From: CBDCFV01 sp965261795
GTDB lineage: Bacteria > Chloroflexota > Dehalococcoidia > Lucifugimonadales > UBA3495
Assembly (NCBI GenBank): GCA_965261795.1
Contig: OZ253476.1
Span: 2,852,001-2,916,000, forward strand
Direction: 5' to 3'
Length of the DNA stretch: 64,000 nt
This document shows, piece by piece, positions 1-9,653 of this stretch; positions within the stretch are counted from its first letter, which is position 1, and every line of letters begins with the position of its first letter. The position numbers and the translations under genes are program-made. Under the pieces are notes generated by a model. The model did not search any database, was not told the origin of the DNA, and saw only the letters and a list, made by a program, of their open reading frames with translations.

Positions 1-57
1 GTAATACGTCTGCTCGGCGTAGCGCGAAACCCGACCAATGGCTTTCCGGCCAGACTT

Positions 58-1257
58 CTAGACCTGCCTGTCGGTCTCTTTGACTAGAGCTACGCGAATC
101 TCAGCTAGCGATTCCAATGCCTTTGTAACCAGAGTTGCGGCCTCCCGGATTTCCAGACCGGAAGTAAAACGCCCAAAGCTGAATCTAATGGAAGAATCGG
201 CTTCGCTCTCACTAATCCCCATAGCACTGAGGACATGGGAAGGTTCGGGGATACCTGAAGTACACGCCGCACCTGCAGATGCAGCAAGGCCGGGTTGAAG
301 CGCACCGAGTATGTCCTGACTTGCAAAGCCGTCAAACCGCAAGTTAGCATTGCCAGGGTGTCGCCGATCCCATGCAGGGCCATTGAGGGCTACGGGAAAG
401 CCGCTATCCGAGAGCAGATTCACAAAGAGGTCACGTTGCTTGGCTACCTCCGGGCGCTCACGGGACCCCTCCGCTTCTACAATTTCTGCAGCGGCGGCCA
501 TTCCCACACACAATGGTACCGGCACCGTGCCGGAGCGCAGGCCATTCTGCTGTCCGCCACCGTATATGAGAGGTTCAATATCAGTTTGTAGGTCCCTTCG
601 GACGTATAGAACCCCGATACCCTGAGGCCCATACACCTTATGTCCCGACAAGCTAATCAGGTCGGCATATTCCGCCAACCTACTAACATCCATCGCACAA
701 GGGGCCTGCGCCGCGTCGCAGTGGAACACGACGCCGTGGCGGGCAAGCAGTCCGGTAATCGCGGGCAAGTCCTGAATGGTCCCGACTTCGTTGTTGACCG
801 CCATAACCGAAACGGCGAGAACCGAGTCATCGACCATACTTTCCAACGTATCCAAGTCTATGAAGCCCTCTCGGTCTACGGGAACGGTATCCACGGTAAA
901 CCCTTCACGTTCTTCCAACGCCCGTACTGCCGCCAAGACGCACTTGTGCTCGATGGCACTGACCAGAATCCGTCGGCGCGACTCCGGCGCCCGCCGAGCC
1001 AGGCCGAACAAGGCGAGATTGTTAGCTTCAGTGGCTCCAGAGGTGAACACGATCTCATCGGGGTCTGCGCCGACTAGCCCAGCAACCGATATCATAGACT
1101 CCTCAACTGCTTTCGCCACTTTCCAACCCACCACGTGGTCGCTTGAATGGGGGTTTCCAAAGGACTCGCCCCAAAAGGGCATCATCTTTTCCAACACCCG
1201 TGGATCCACGGGCGTGGTAGCTTGGTAGTCAGCGTAGATGGTTTTGGTGAGGTTCAT
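58..1257 (-). CDS. sspA: Cysteine desulfurase, SspA/DndA-like
   Basis: A 399-residue PLP-dependent cysteine desulfurase of the NifS/IscS class. It would take sulfur from L-cysteine onto its own active-site cysteine and pass it on as persulfide. The PLP lysine lies in LSGHKVYGPQG, the N-terminal ATTPVDPRV and the GATEANNLAL segments are standard for the class, and the mobile catalytic cysteine is in GAACTSG near residue 330. The gene is divergent from sspBCD, as dndA commonly is from dndBCDE, so sulfur supply for DNA phosphorothioation is the likely role. The housekeeping function (Fe-S or tRNA thiolation) cannot be excluded from sequence alone. The upstream SD is weak. Confidence 0.85.
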   Translation of the reverse strand: MNLTKTIYADYQATTPVDPRVLEKMMPFWGESFGNPHSSDHVVGWKVAKAVEESMISVAGLVGADPDEIVFTSGATEANNLALFGLARRAPESRRRILVSAIEHKCVLAAVRALEEREGFTVDTVPVDREGFIDLDTLESMVDDSVLAVSVMAVNNEVGTIQDLPAITGLLARHGVVFHCDAAQAPCAMDVSRLAEYADLISLSGHKVYGPQGIGVLYVRRDLQTDIEPLIYGGGQQNGLRSGTVPVPLCVGMAAAAEIVEAEGSRERPEVAKQRDLFVNLLSDSGFPVALNGPAWDRRHPGNANLRFDGFASQDILGALQPGLAASAGAACTSGIPEPSHVLSAMGISESEADSSIRFSFGRFTSGLEIREAATLVTKALESLAEIRVALVKETDRQV

Positions 1258-1390
1258 TTTAGATAACGTTCCTGCTCTCGGACTTCACGGATCCTGAAGT
1301 TTCGTGTCTTTACAATACAGCACCGGGGTGCTATCGTCTAGCTGGACGGCGCCGCCAGTAGGAGGACAAGTGCTTCGGGGACCTCTTTAC
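1258..1390. promoter_or_regulatory. Divergent sspA/sspB control region with original sspB start
   Basis: Between the sspA start and the IS. It holds a -10-like TACAAT (1311-1316) on the plus strand, followed at once by a perfect palindrome AGCACCGGGGTGCT (1319-1332) that could be an operator. An SD AGGAGG (1360-1365) and a GTG at 1370 come next. Reading from this GTG into the target-site copy TTTAC and then across to 3117 restores one open frame into sspB. This is therefore most likely the native sspB start, cut off by the insertion. Confidence 0.6.
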
Positions 1391-3111
1391 CCCGAATCCA
1401 CCGATGGACACCGATAGACGGCGTGAGGACAGCGGAAGGGGAGTGAGGGAGTTACAAGCGCGATAATCCGGGCTCGAATTCGGGTAGACGGGAGGTTGGC
1501 GGGCGGTCTGCAGGCGCTTTTCGGGGCACCGATGGCGGCCTACAGTGGATGTGGCGAGCGAGATCGGCGGGACAGCATGCAGTAGGAGACCATTCCGGAG
1601 CGGGCTGGCGCGAGTTTGCGGGGACCTTCGGTTGTCCGGTGGTGGGTCAGTCGCCGACGGCGCCGTCAGGCTGGGAATGGAATGGCTCGCAGCCGGGCCA
1701 GGGCGCGGCTGAACTGGGTTTCCCAGGGCCAGCGCCGGGGGAGATGCAGAGTGAGGCGGCGCGCCGAGCGGGTGAGCCGCCCGGCGAGGGAGAAGAACCG
1801 CCGTCGCATGGTCTTGGTGGTTACCACCTGCTCTCCCAGGCCGAGCCGGGCCGTCCAGCGGGCCAGGTTGTGCGCCATCACCTGGACCGCCAGCCAGGCG
1901 GCGTTGGCGGCGAAGCGGCCCGAGGGGAGATGATTCAACCCTACGCCGTACTTGAGGTCTCGGATGGCGTTCTCGATCTCGGCGTGGCGGCGGTGGTTCG
2001 CCTCCAGTTCCAGGGTCTCCCCGTCCCGGTCGGTGATGAAGCCGTGATAGCTGTAGGTGGCGAAGAGGGCCAGCTGGGAACCGGGCGTGGGCCTCACCCG
2101 CCGGACGATGAGCCGCACCGGCGCGGCATCGGGCTCGCTCTGGAAGGGGATATAGGTGGTCTCCGCCACATCGGCGGCGCCGTCCATCCAGTAGGGAATC
2201 GGCGTCCAGGCATCTTCGGGTATGGCCTCGATGAGATTGTGCAGGCTTTTGTGCTGGCGGATGGTGATGGAGAAGCGCACGTCCAGCTTGCGGCAGACGG
2301 AGACCACGGTGTGGGTATAGAAGCCGCTGTCGGCCCGCATGGTGAGCTGTCCCCTGGCCCCGGCGTAGCGCACCCGCCCCACCGTCTCCCGCAGGAAGTG
2401 GGCGGCGCCCCGGGCGGTGTTGGCCCGGCCCTCGCGCAGCCGGGCCATCAGCACGTCGCCGGTGCCGGCGGCGACGGCCAGCAGCGGGTGATAGCCCCGC
2501 TTGCCGGTGTAGCCGTGGTGGCGGGCACCCTCCTTGGCCAGGCCGTAGGTCTCGCAGATGGTGGAATCGAGGTCGATGGTCAGGGGCGCATCGCCGGGTC
2601 CCGCCCCAGCGGCCCAGGCCCGGGCCAGCAGCTCGCGGCTCACCCGGTCCAACTGGCGGACATGGCCCCACCGGAAGCTGCGCAAGAAGGTACCCAGCGT
2701 GGATGGCGCCTTGACCGTGCTGCCCAGGGCGCAGGCCGTCCCTCCGGTGCGCAACACGTCGGCGTCGTCGATACAGTCGCCGCCCGCCAGCGCCGAGGCC
2801 ACCAGCGTCATCATCTTATCGCCGGTGTTGGCTCGGCCTGGGGCGCGGCCCAGGTCGAGGCGCCGGTCAACCAGTTGGGGCAGGCCGAGATGCTGGGCCA
2901 GGGTGGACGGCAGGAGCAGCCCGGCATTGGCCACCAGGCGGTGATCGTCGAAGGCGATGCGGATGCGGTCGGGGTGGTTGCGTGGTAGCATCTATTGGGT
3001 GCTCCTTTCTGGGGTCGGCCTTCTGTCTCGAAAACCATTATCCCAGAAGCACAGGAGTACTTTCTTGTCTCTTCAGGACCCTGCTACACGCCCTCCTTCG
3101 GTGGATTCGGG
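1391..3111 (-). mobile_element. IS1380-family insertion sequence, 1721 bp
   Basis: The left terminus CCCGAATCCACCGATGGA (1391-1408) is matched by the inverted right terminus (3094-3111) with one mismatch in 18. The flanks carry a 5-bp direct duplication TTTAC (1386-1390 and 3112-3116). Size, single transposase and termini fit IS1380. The element lies inside the 5' end of sspB. The sharp termini and intact transposase suggest a recent insertion. Confidence 0.9.
1666..2991 (-). CDS. IS1380-family DDE transposase
   Basis: A 441-residue transposase with the DDE signatures expected of this family: TIDLDSTICE (first Asp), MRADSGFYT (second Asp) and AEIENAIRDLKYG (Glu). It is intact, of normal family length, and reads away from sspB. 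The long reading frames on the opposite strand are shadows caused by high GC at third positions. Confidence 0.93.
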   Translation of the reverse strand: MLPRNHPDRIRIAFDDHRLVANAGLLLPSTLAQHLGLPQLVDRRLDLGRAPGRANTGDKMMTLVASALAGGDCIDDADVLRTGGTACALGSTVKAPSTLGTFLRSFRWGHVRQLDRVSRELLARAWAAGAGPGDAPLTIDLDSTICETYGLAKEGARHHGYTGKRGYHPLLAVAAGTGDVLMARLREGRANTARGAAHFLRETVGRVRYAGARGQLTMRADSGFYTHTVVSVCRKLDVRFSITIRQHKSLHNLIEAIPEDAWTPIPYWMDGAADVAETTYIPFQSEPDAAPVRLIVRRVRPTPGSQLALFATYSYHGFITDRDGETLELEANHRRHAEIENAIRDLKYGVGLNHLPSGRFAANAAWLAVQVMAHNLARWTARLGLGEQVVTTKTMRRRFFSLAGRLTRSARRLTLHLPRRWPWETQFSRALARLRAIPFPA

Positions 3112-4061
3112 TTTACAGTGATAAGTATCACCCGCAACTGTCGGGCCATGAAACCTTCCCTATTCGTTATGGTTGGTTGAAGAAGGCTTTCGACGCAGTA
3201 TGGGATACCGAAGGCCAAGCCGACAACCGGCAGGTCTTCACCGGGCCAGACGCCATCGCCCGGTTTGGCGTCGGTAAGAACATGGTTGCCTCGATGCGCC
3301 ATTGGGCCACTGTAGCCGGGATAATTGGCGAAGACCCTGACCGGCATAGCATATCCACGACTACGTTAGGCCGTTTGCTATTCGGCGAACGGAGACTTGA
3401 CCCTTACATGGAACATCCGGCTACAGCGTGGTTACTGCATTGGCAATTGTGCGGATGGGATACCAAGACCACGTGGTTTTGGGCTTTCCATTACTGGCCG
3501 TCCATTTCCTTTGAGCGAGAGGAGTTAGTCCAAGGTATACAAAAGCTCGCTGAAGAACGGGAGTGGACTCGCGCGTCCGTTGGCACTATTAGAAGGGATG
3601 TTTCCTGTTTCATCCGTACCTACGTCGCTCAAGCGCCTCCCGGTCAGGGCAACTATGAAGATGGGTTAGAGTCCCCTCTAACCGAACTAGGCTTGATCAA
3701 ACCTACCGGTCGGCGCGACAGTTTCCGGTTAGTCCGAGGGCCGAAGCCGTCTCTAAGTCCTGGCATATTCAGTTACGCCGTGACGGACTATTGGGAACGG
3801 CATTTCCCTACCGCAAACACCCTGTCCTTTGAGGCATTGACCTACGAGCCCGGTTCTCCGGGGCGAGCCTTCCTGCTAGAAGATAACGATGTGGTGGATA
3901 TGCTGATTAGGCTGGAAGAGGTCAGCCGTGGCCTCTACCAGTGGTCTGAAACGGCAGGGCTGAAGCAACTCATCCGCAGTCAGCCAGTCTCTACTACAGA
4001 ATCATTCGAGTGGTTGGAGAAAGACTATGGGCAACCGGAGCCAAGCCGTGCCTTTGGCTGA
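2982..4061 (+). CDS. sspB: SspB-like DUF4007 protein, 5' end replaced by IS sequence
   Basis: From about residue 46 the frame shows the DUF4007 signature: LSGHETFPIRYGWLKKAFDAV, then RFGVGKNMVASMRHWA. In Ssp systems SspB is the DNA-binding, strand-nicking component that prepares a site for sulfur insertion. The first ~45 codons (2982-3116) come from the end of the IS1380 element and are not native. The GTG at 2982 lies inside the transposase gene and has no convincing SD. The native protein would read from GTG 1370 (V-L-R-G-P-L-Y-S-D-K...). As it stands sspB is either inactive or made as a chimera. Its 3' end overlaps sspC by 35 bp. Confidence 0.8.
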   Translation: MVASIGCSFLGSAFCLENHYPRSTGVLSCLFRTLLHALLRWIRVYSDKYHPQLSGHETFPIRYGWLKKAFDAVWDTEGQADNRQVFTGPDAIARFGVGKNMVASMRHWATVAGIIGEDPDRHSISTTTLGRLLFGERRLDPYMEHPATAWLLHWQLCGWDTKTTWFWAFHYWPSISFEREELVQGIQKLAEEREWTRASVGTIRRDVSCFIRTYVAQAPPGQGNYEDGLESPLTELGLIKPTGRRDSFRLVRGPKPSLSPGIFSYAVTDYWERHFPTANTLSFEALTYEPGSPGRAFLLEDNDVVDMLIRLEEVSRGLYQWSETAGLKQLIRSQPVSTTESFEWLEKDYGQPEPSRAFG

Positions 4062-7000
4062 GCGTGTGACCATATCCCGGCGATTTCAACGGGCGATACG
4101 GATAGATACCGACCTTGACGACCCCTCGGCCTTGGAAGGATTCGTCTGCCCCCAATCGTCGGCTGTGGTTCTGCAAACTATGGCTCAACATTTGTCGGAA
4201 TCCCGTCAGGGAGCCTTTACCTGGACCGGACCCTACGGCAGCGGCAAGTCCAGCCTAGTAGTGGCTCTCTCCGCTCTGATCGGACCGGACTCCGATGTGA
4301 GACTGGAAGCGGCCTCGGTTTTCGGAGAGGAAACGGCCGCCGCCGTTTGGAAAGCCATGACGCCCAAGAGGGATGGATGGCGAGTCTTGCCCATTGTGGG
4401 CCGCCGCGACCGCCCAGAACGGCTAGTGGAAGAAGCCGTCCGAGTCAGGAAGCTGGGGGGGAGAGGTAGCCGCAAGGAATGGTCGGAAAAACAGGCATTA
4501 GACGCGTTGTGGAGGATCGCGATCAGGAACCCGGATAGCACGGGCGGTCTTATCGTCTTCATAGACGAGATGGGCAAGGTTCTTGAGGGATCGGCGCGGG
4601 ACGGTTCCGACGTTTATTTCTTCCAGCAGCTCGCAGAGATGGCCTCCCGTAGCGATGGCCGTCTCGTGGTCGTCGGTATTCTACATCAAGCATTCGAGGG
4701 GTATTCCTACCGATTGTCCCGCGAGATGCGGGAGGAGTGGTCCAAGGTGCAGGGCCGCTTCATAGACCTTCCCGTGAGCGTCGGAGCTGACGAGCAGGTT
4801 GGCCTCTTGGCGCGGGCCATCGAAAGCAGCCACCAACCAGAGGAACCGGGGCCGTTGTCCTTGACAGTGGCGAGATTGGCCAACCGCACCACATCGGGAG
4901 ACCTATCTGATCTCTTGGAAGCCTGCTGGCCGTTGCATCCCGTAGTCGCCTGTTTGCTTGGCCCCATTTCACGGCGGAGGTTCGGCCAAAACCAGCGCAG
5001 CATCTTCGGCTTCCTGAACTCAAGCGAACCCAAGGGTTTCCAGGACTTTCTGCGTCGCGCCCAAGATACAGACCTCTATTCCCCTAATTTTCTGTGGGAA
5101 TATCTCCGTCTTAATTTGGAACCCTCCATCATGGCCTCTCCTGACGGGCACCGTTGGGCTTTAGCGGTGGACGCGCTAGAGCGGTGCCAGGCCTTAGGCG
5201 GGGAGGACTTACACCTACGTCTCCTAGAAATCATCGCGCTTATAGACCTCTTCAAAGAACGCTCCGGGCTAGTTCCCAATCTGGACCTGTTAGCCTGCGT
5301 GTTTCCTCAGCTAGAATCCCGTGCCTTAACTGGCGCTCTCACCCAACTGCAACAATGGTCACTTGTCATTTACCGCAAGTTCAACGGGTCCTACAGTATT
5401 TTTGAGGGTAGCGACTTCGATATCGATGAAGCAGTGGGGCGGGCATTGGAAACTGCTGAAGACGCAGATTTCGCTCTGCTCAACGGCATCGCCGACCTTC
5501 AACCCATAGTGGCCAAGCGCCATTACCATGAGACCGGCGTCATGCGGTGGTATGACGTTGCGATAGCTCCGTTAGTGGATGTTCAAGCCAATCCCGAAGA
5601 CTACCGTCCTAGACTTGGCGGAGCCGGAACTTTCCTACTTGCAGTACCTACATTGAACGAGCCTGTTGAGAATGCCCGGCTATCGGCTACACAAGCCGTC
5701 AGCCAAGCAAAATCCTGGGACTTGGCAGTTGGGTTGTCCCAGGAGGCTTGGAGCTTTACATCCTTGGCCAAGGAACTACTAGCTACGGAGCGGGTCAGGG
5801 ATGAGTCTCCCGAATTGCAGGGGGACCGGGTGGCCCGTCGAGAAGTGGAAGCTCGGATAGCTAATCTGCGCGGCTATATCGAGAGCGAGTTGGGCCGGGC
5901 TTTCGGCTGCGCCGTTTGGTACTCCAGGGACCAACAGGGTAAGCAGTTGACTCAAGCGCAGCTCAATGGTCTAGCGTCCGACCTAGCTGATAACCAATTC
6001 AGTGAAAGTCCGATCCTGCATAGTGAACTCCTAAATCGGGTAAGACCGTCTAGTAGCGCCGTAGCCGCCCAGAATCTTCTACTGCGGCGTATGGCCCAAC
6101 ACGAAGGGGAAGAGCGTCTGGGCATCAAGGGTTTTCCAGCAGAAGGAGGGTTATTTACTTCCCTACTAGAGAAAAGCCGACTCTATCAGCACACGGCGCA
6201 AGGATGGCGTTTCGTTGCTCCCACTCGAGGTGATAAGGACCCGTGCAATCTGGTCCCGGTGTGGGCATCCGCCACGCAGTTGCTGGAATCCAATAGAGAC
6301 AGGGCAGTGCAGGTTTCCGAGATTTACGAGATTTGGCGGGAGCCGCCCTTTGGTGTCAAGGACGGCCTGTTGCCGGTCCTAGCGGCAGCCTTTACCCTGT
6401 CTCTGCGGCAGGACGTGGCCTTCTACCGGCAAGATGTCTTCCAAGCCCGAGTGACTGATTTGGACATGGACTACCTGGCCAATGACCCTAGGGACGTTCA
6501 ACTCCGGTGGATGGACCTTTCCGAGGCGTCACGGCAGTTGCTGTCCGACATGGCGGGCATCGTTCGTGCTCTTGATAGCGAAAATGCTCTGCTCGACTTA
6601 GAGCCGATTGACGTAGCCAAGGGCCTCGTTTCCGTATACGACCGCTTGCCCTCGTGGGCTGGACGGACTCAACACCTGTCTGCCAATGCCAAGCGCGTCC
6701 GCCAACTGTTCAAGCAGGCTAGAGACCCCAACAGCTTCATATTTGATGACATTCCTCGGTTACTCTCTGATAGATTGGACCCAGGCCATCGAAATGCCCT
6801 TGGCGCCATCTCGAATAATGTGCATGAAGGGTTGTCGGAGTTGCAACAAGCTTATCCCGCGATGCTGCACCGTCTGAGAGAGACTCTGCTGACCGAGTTA
6901 CAGGTCCCCAACGCTTCCGCTCCGATGCTGGCGGAACTTAGAGCTAGGGCCGAAAACGTCCGGGAATTAAGCGGGGACCACCGTATGGAAGCCTTCGTCA

Positions 7001-7452
7001 TGCGTCTCGCCCACTTCTCCGGGACCGACGCCGACATGGAGAGCCTAACCAGCATGGTCGCCAACAAGCCGACGCAGAGTTGGGTGGACTCCGACATTGA
7101 CCGCGCCACTGTAGAACTCGCCGACATGTCGCAGCGGTTCATGCGGGTTGAGTCCTTCGCCCACGTCAAGGGGCGAGCTGACAAGCGGCACTCAATGGCC
7201 GTTACCGTAGGAATCAGCGGACGCCCGGCCACCGTGCAGGATGAATTCGACGTAACTTCCTTGGAAAGCCCGGACATCGCGGCTCTCGTCTCCAAAATCG
7301 AAGAGACGTTGCAAACCGCCGGTGAAGAGCGTCGGAATGTCATCTTGGCCGCCTTGGCGGAACTCAGCGCACGCTATCTTGACCCAATGGAAGCCAAGGG
7401 TCCGATACATCCAACGTCAGCGGAACCAAAGGTAGGCAGTAATGGCCGGTAA
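4027..7452 (+). CDS. sspC: SspC-like P-loop ATPase
   Basis: A 1141-residue protein with Walker A GPYGSGKSS at about residues 68-76 and a Walker B-like GLIVFIDEMGK at about 176-186. The rest is a long alpha-helical body without recognisable repeats. It sits between sspB and sspD with overlaps on both sides (35 bp and 11 bp), so the three are surely co-translated. In Ssp systems SspC supplies the ATPase function of the modification complex. The identification rests mainly on synteny plus the P-loop. The sequence is AU-richer at third positions than the cas genes of the same window. Confidence 0.8.
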   Translation: MGNRSQAVPLAERVTISRRFQRAIRIDTDLDDPSALEGFVCPQSSAVVLQTMAQHLSESRQGAFTWTGPYGSGKSSLVVALSALIGPDSDVRLEAASVFGEETAAAVWKAMTPKRDGWRVLPIVGRRDRPERLVEEAVRVRKLGGRGSRKEWSEKQALDALWRIAIRNPDSTGGLIVFIDEMGKVLEGSARDGSDVYFFQQLAEMASRSDGRLVVVGILHQAFEGYSYRLSREMREEWSKVQGRFIDLPVSVGADEQVGLLARAIESSHQPEEPGPLSLTVARLANRTTSGDLSDLLEACWPLHPVVACLLGPISRRRFGQNQRSIFGFLNSSEPKGFQDFLRRAQDTDLYSPNFLWEYLRLNLEPSIMASPDGHRWALAVDALERCQALGGEDLHLRLLEIIALIDLFKERSGLVPNLDLLACVFPQLESRALTGALTQLQQWSLVIYRKFNGSYSIFEGSDFDIDEAVGRALETAEDADFALLNGIADLQPIVAKRHYHETGVMRWYDVAIAPLVDVQANPEDYRPRLGGAGTFLLAVPTLNEPVENARLSATQAVSQAKSWDLAVGLSQEAWSFTSLAKELLATERVRDESPELQGDRVARREVEARIANLRGYIESELGRAFGCAVWYSRDQQGKQLTQAQLNGLASDLADNQFSESPILHSELLNRVRPSSSAVAAQNLLLRRMAQHEGEERLGIKGFPAEGGLFTSLLEKSRLYQHTAQGWRFVAPTRGDKDPCNLVPVWASATQLLESNRDRAVQVSEIYEIWREPPFGVKDGLLPVLAAAFTLSLRQDVAFYRQDVFQARVTDLDMDYLANDPRDVQLRWMDLSEASRQLLSDMAGIVRALDSENALLDLEPIDVAKGLVSVYDRLPSWAGRTQHLSANAKRVRQLFKQARDPNSFIFDDIPRLLSDRLDPGHRNALGAISNNVHEGLSELQQAYPAMLHRLRETLLTELQVPNASAPMLAELRARAENVRELSGDHRMEAFVMRLAHFSGTDADMESLTSMVANKPTQSWVDSDIDRATVELADMSQRFMRVESFAHVKGRADKRHSMAVTVGISGRPATVQDEFDVTSLESPDIAALVSKIEETLQTAGEERRNVILAALAELSARYLDPMEAKGPIHPTSAEPKVGSNGR

Positions 7453-8278
7453 GGAACACCACGTATTGGGGTTGTCCGGGGGTCGAGATAGCGCGGCTCT
7501 AGCAGTCTATATGCGCCAAAATCATCCCGAATTGGAAATCGGCTACTTCTTTACTGACACAGGCAAGGAGTTGCCCGAAGTATACGAGTTTCTAGTCAAG
7601 CTAGAGGGATTCCTCGGGAGGCCCATAGTCCGGCTGAACCCCGACCGGGACTTCGACTTCTGGCTGAAGCAGTACAACAACTTCCTGCCATCGCCGCAGA
7701 CCCGTTGGTGCACCCGCCAGTTGAAGCTGCGTCCCTTCGAGCAGTGGATTCGGCCTGTTCTGGAAGATGGGGACATCGTTTACAGCTACGTGGCTATCCG
7801 GGCTGATGAGGAGTACCGGGAGGGGTACTCCTCCAAGCATGAGAATCTCATCGTCAAGCTTCCCTTGAAGGACGCCGGCATTGACAAGGCTGGAGTGCTG
7901 GATACACTGGACGGGTCAGGCTTGGGGCTACCGGAATACTATGAATGGCGGACTCGCAGCGGTTGTACCTTTTGCTTCTTCCAACAGAAGATAGAGTGGG
8001 TTCGGCTAATGGAGCGTCATCCCCATTATTTCGAGGAAGCGAAAAGCTATGAGAAGAACGCTATTGATCACGGTTCGCCTTTCACCTGGAGCCAGGGTGA
8101 GTCCTTGGAGCAGTTGGCCCTGCCCGAAAGAATCGCGCAAATAAGGGAGGAGCACCAACAGAGATTGGAACGTATACGTGGCAAGCGCCAGGTCAATCCT
8201 CTGCGGCCGGACGCAGAGCCTATCGACATTGATGACCTCTATGGGCAGGCGAAGGTTTGCTTGGCTTGCCACAAGTAG
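7442..8278 (+). CDS. sspD: SspD-like PP-loop (PAPS reductase family) protein
   Basis: 278 residues. The ATP pyrophosphatase PP-loop SGGRDSAAL is at residues 12-20. Cysteines in RWCTRQLKL, SGCTFC (about 174-178) and the terminal CLACHK could bind an Fe-S cluster, as in DndC. The family activates the phosphate for sulfur substitution (known for DndC/SspD). It starts inside the end of sspC. The stop at 8276-8278 is followed by a 127-bp gap, so the module boundary is probably here. Confidence 0.85.
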   Translation: MAGKEHHVLGLSGGRDSAALAVYMRQNHPELEIGYFFTDTGKELPEVYEFLVKLEGFLGRPIVRLNPDRDFDFWLKQYNNFLPSPQTRWCTRQLKLRPFEQWIRPVLEDGDIVYSYVAIRADEEYREGYSSKHENLIVKLPLKDAGIDKAGVLDTLDGSGLGLPEYYEWRTRSGCTFCFFQQKIEWVRLMERHPHYFEEAKSYEKNAIDHGSPFTWSQGESLEQLALPERIAQIREEHQQRLERIRGKRQVNPLRPDAEPIDIDDLYGQAKVCLACHK

Positions 8279-8405
8279 GTTATTCCAGGGGCTGCACCAT
8301 CGAGGCGTGGGGGGAACTCTAGCAAGACTGAAGCTTCCTGATATATTACGTTTCGAGGTTCTGGTATATAGGCGGACCCGAGATAAAACTAGGGATTGCT
8401 CCGTC

Positions 8406-9653
8406 ATGGGTTCGACTATAGTAAGCCCGCAATACGGGCTATACGACTACCAGCGTCAAGTGATGCTGGAGACAATCAACAAAATTGCACAGCCGCGCGG
8501 GCTGATGGACCCTTATCCCCGGGTCCTCTTGCACCTACCTACGGGCGCAGGAAAGACCCGGATCGCCACCCACATTGCTTGCGAGTTATTAAACAGCTCG
8601 GCGGAAGACGCTTTAATAGTCTGGCTTGCTTCGGGGACAGAGTTACTGGATCAGGCGGCAAGCGAGTTGGAGCGCGGTTGGAGCTATCTGGGTCGGGCGG
8701 AAGCCTACGTACATCGGTTTTGGGGAAACCAAGACCTGCGTTGGAGTAACCTTGACGGTGGTTTTTTGGTTTCGGGCCTGAGCAAGATGCGTTGGGTGGA
8801 CGCAGGAAATAGTCGAGTGTTAGACACACTAGCTCACCGTGTGCGCGCCGTAATTTTTGACGAGGCGCATCAGGCGCCGGCTAATACTTACGAATATGTC
8901 GTTGAGCAGCTTGTTGGGCATGGCGGAGCGTTAATCGGGTTGACCGCAACACCTGGACGTGGCTGGGGGTTGAGCGACGAAGATGAGCGCCTCGCCGACT
9001 TATTCCAGGCTAACCGGGTTGAGATTGACACCCGTGGTCATCCTAATCCAGTTGCTTACTTGGTGGCGAATAGGTACTTGGCTAATCCTAGGTTCCGTGT
9101 CGTCAACTTTGATTCCGGTAGTTTCAAGGATAACGTGTCATCTGACTACGGGACGGAGATTCTCGAAATACTGGGGGATGACAACGCCCGTAACATCCGA
9201 ATAGTTGATTTGGTAGCTGAGGAACTAGCGCGTTGTGGCCGGATGATAGTGTTTTGCCCGTCGGTCAGTAGCGCAGGGGATTGTTACGAAATGATGCAGG
9301 AACGTGGGTTGAGCAGTGGGCTAGTCACATCGGCCACGCCATCCGAGGAAAGGGCACGTGTCATATCGGACTACCGTGCGCCGAGCAATGGCCCAATGGC
9401 GTTGTTCAATTTCGGTGTATTGACCGCAGGATTTGATGCGCCGGCTACTCGTGGTGTAGTAATAGCGCGTCCCACCAGGTCGGTGGTCTTGTACTCACAG
9501 ATGGCTGGGCGAGCCTTGAGAGGCCCGCGGTCCGGTGGGAATCGCTCGGCATGGATTTATACAGTAATTGATTCGGGTTTGCCTGGATTTCGGTCGGTGG
9601 CAGACGCCTTTGGAAATTGGGAGGAGCTATGGTCACAGAAGGCGCGCAGTTAA
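8406..9653 (+). CDS. SF2 DEAD/DEAH helicase, putative Ssp restriction partner
   Basis: 415 residues from ATG 8406. Helicase motifs in order: Q-like YGLYDYQ, Walker A LPTGAGKTR, DEAH box FDEAHQAP, motif III GLTATPGRG, motif V-like GVLTAGFDAP and motif VI MAGRALRG. It is a compact helicase core with no added domains. It overlaps the next gene by 25 bp. Together with the two following genes it takes the place where phosphorothioate-dependent restriction genes (SspE or SspFGH) are found, so it is a candidate SspF. The start was chosen because conserved sequence begins just after it. Frame upstream of 8406 overlaps sspD out of frame. Confidence 0.85.
   Translation: MGSTIVSPQYGLYDYQRQVMLETINKIAQPRGLMDPYPRVLLHLPTGAGKTRIATHIACELLNSSAEDALIVWLASGTELLDQAASELERGWSYLGRAEAYVHRFWGNQDLRWSNLDGGFLVSGLSKMRWVDAGNSRVLDTLAHRVRAVIFDEAHQAPANTYEYVVEQLVGHGGALIGLTATPGRGWGLSDEDERLADLFQANRVEIDTRGHPNPVAYLVANRYLANPRFRVVNFDSGSFKDNVSSDYGTEILEILGDDNARNIRIVDLVAEELARCGRMIVFCPSVSSAGDCYEMMQERGLSSGLVTSATPSEERARVISDYRAPSNGPMALFNFGVLTAGFDAPATRGVVIARPTRSVVLYSQMAGRALRGPRSGGNRSAWIYTVIDSGLPGFRSVADAFGNWEELWSQKARS

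Noticed and set aside
1549..2988. 479-codon plus-strand frame opposite the IS1380 transposase
   Set aside because: High GC at the third positions of the real gene leaves the opposite strand open; the translation is Gly/Ala/Gln-rich without any domain.
7442..8278. Assimilatory PAPS reductase or CysH function for this gene
   Set aside because: Its place directly after sspB and sspC and the terminal cysteines fit the DNA-modification branch; no sulfate assimilation genes are near.
8178..8405. N-terminal extension of the helicase back to 8178
   Set aside because: This part overlaps the end of sspD in another frame and adds no helicase motif; conserved sequence begins after ATG 8406.
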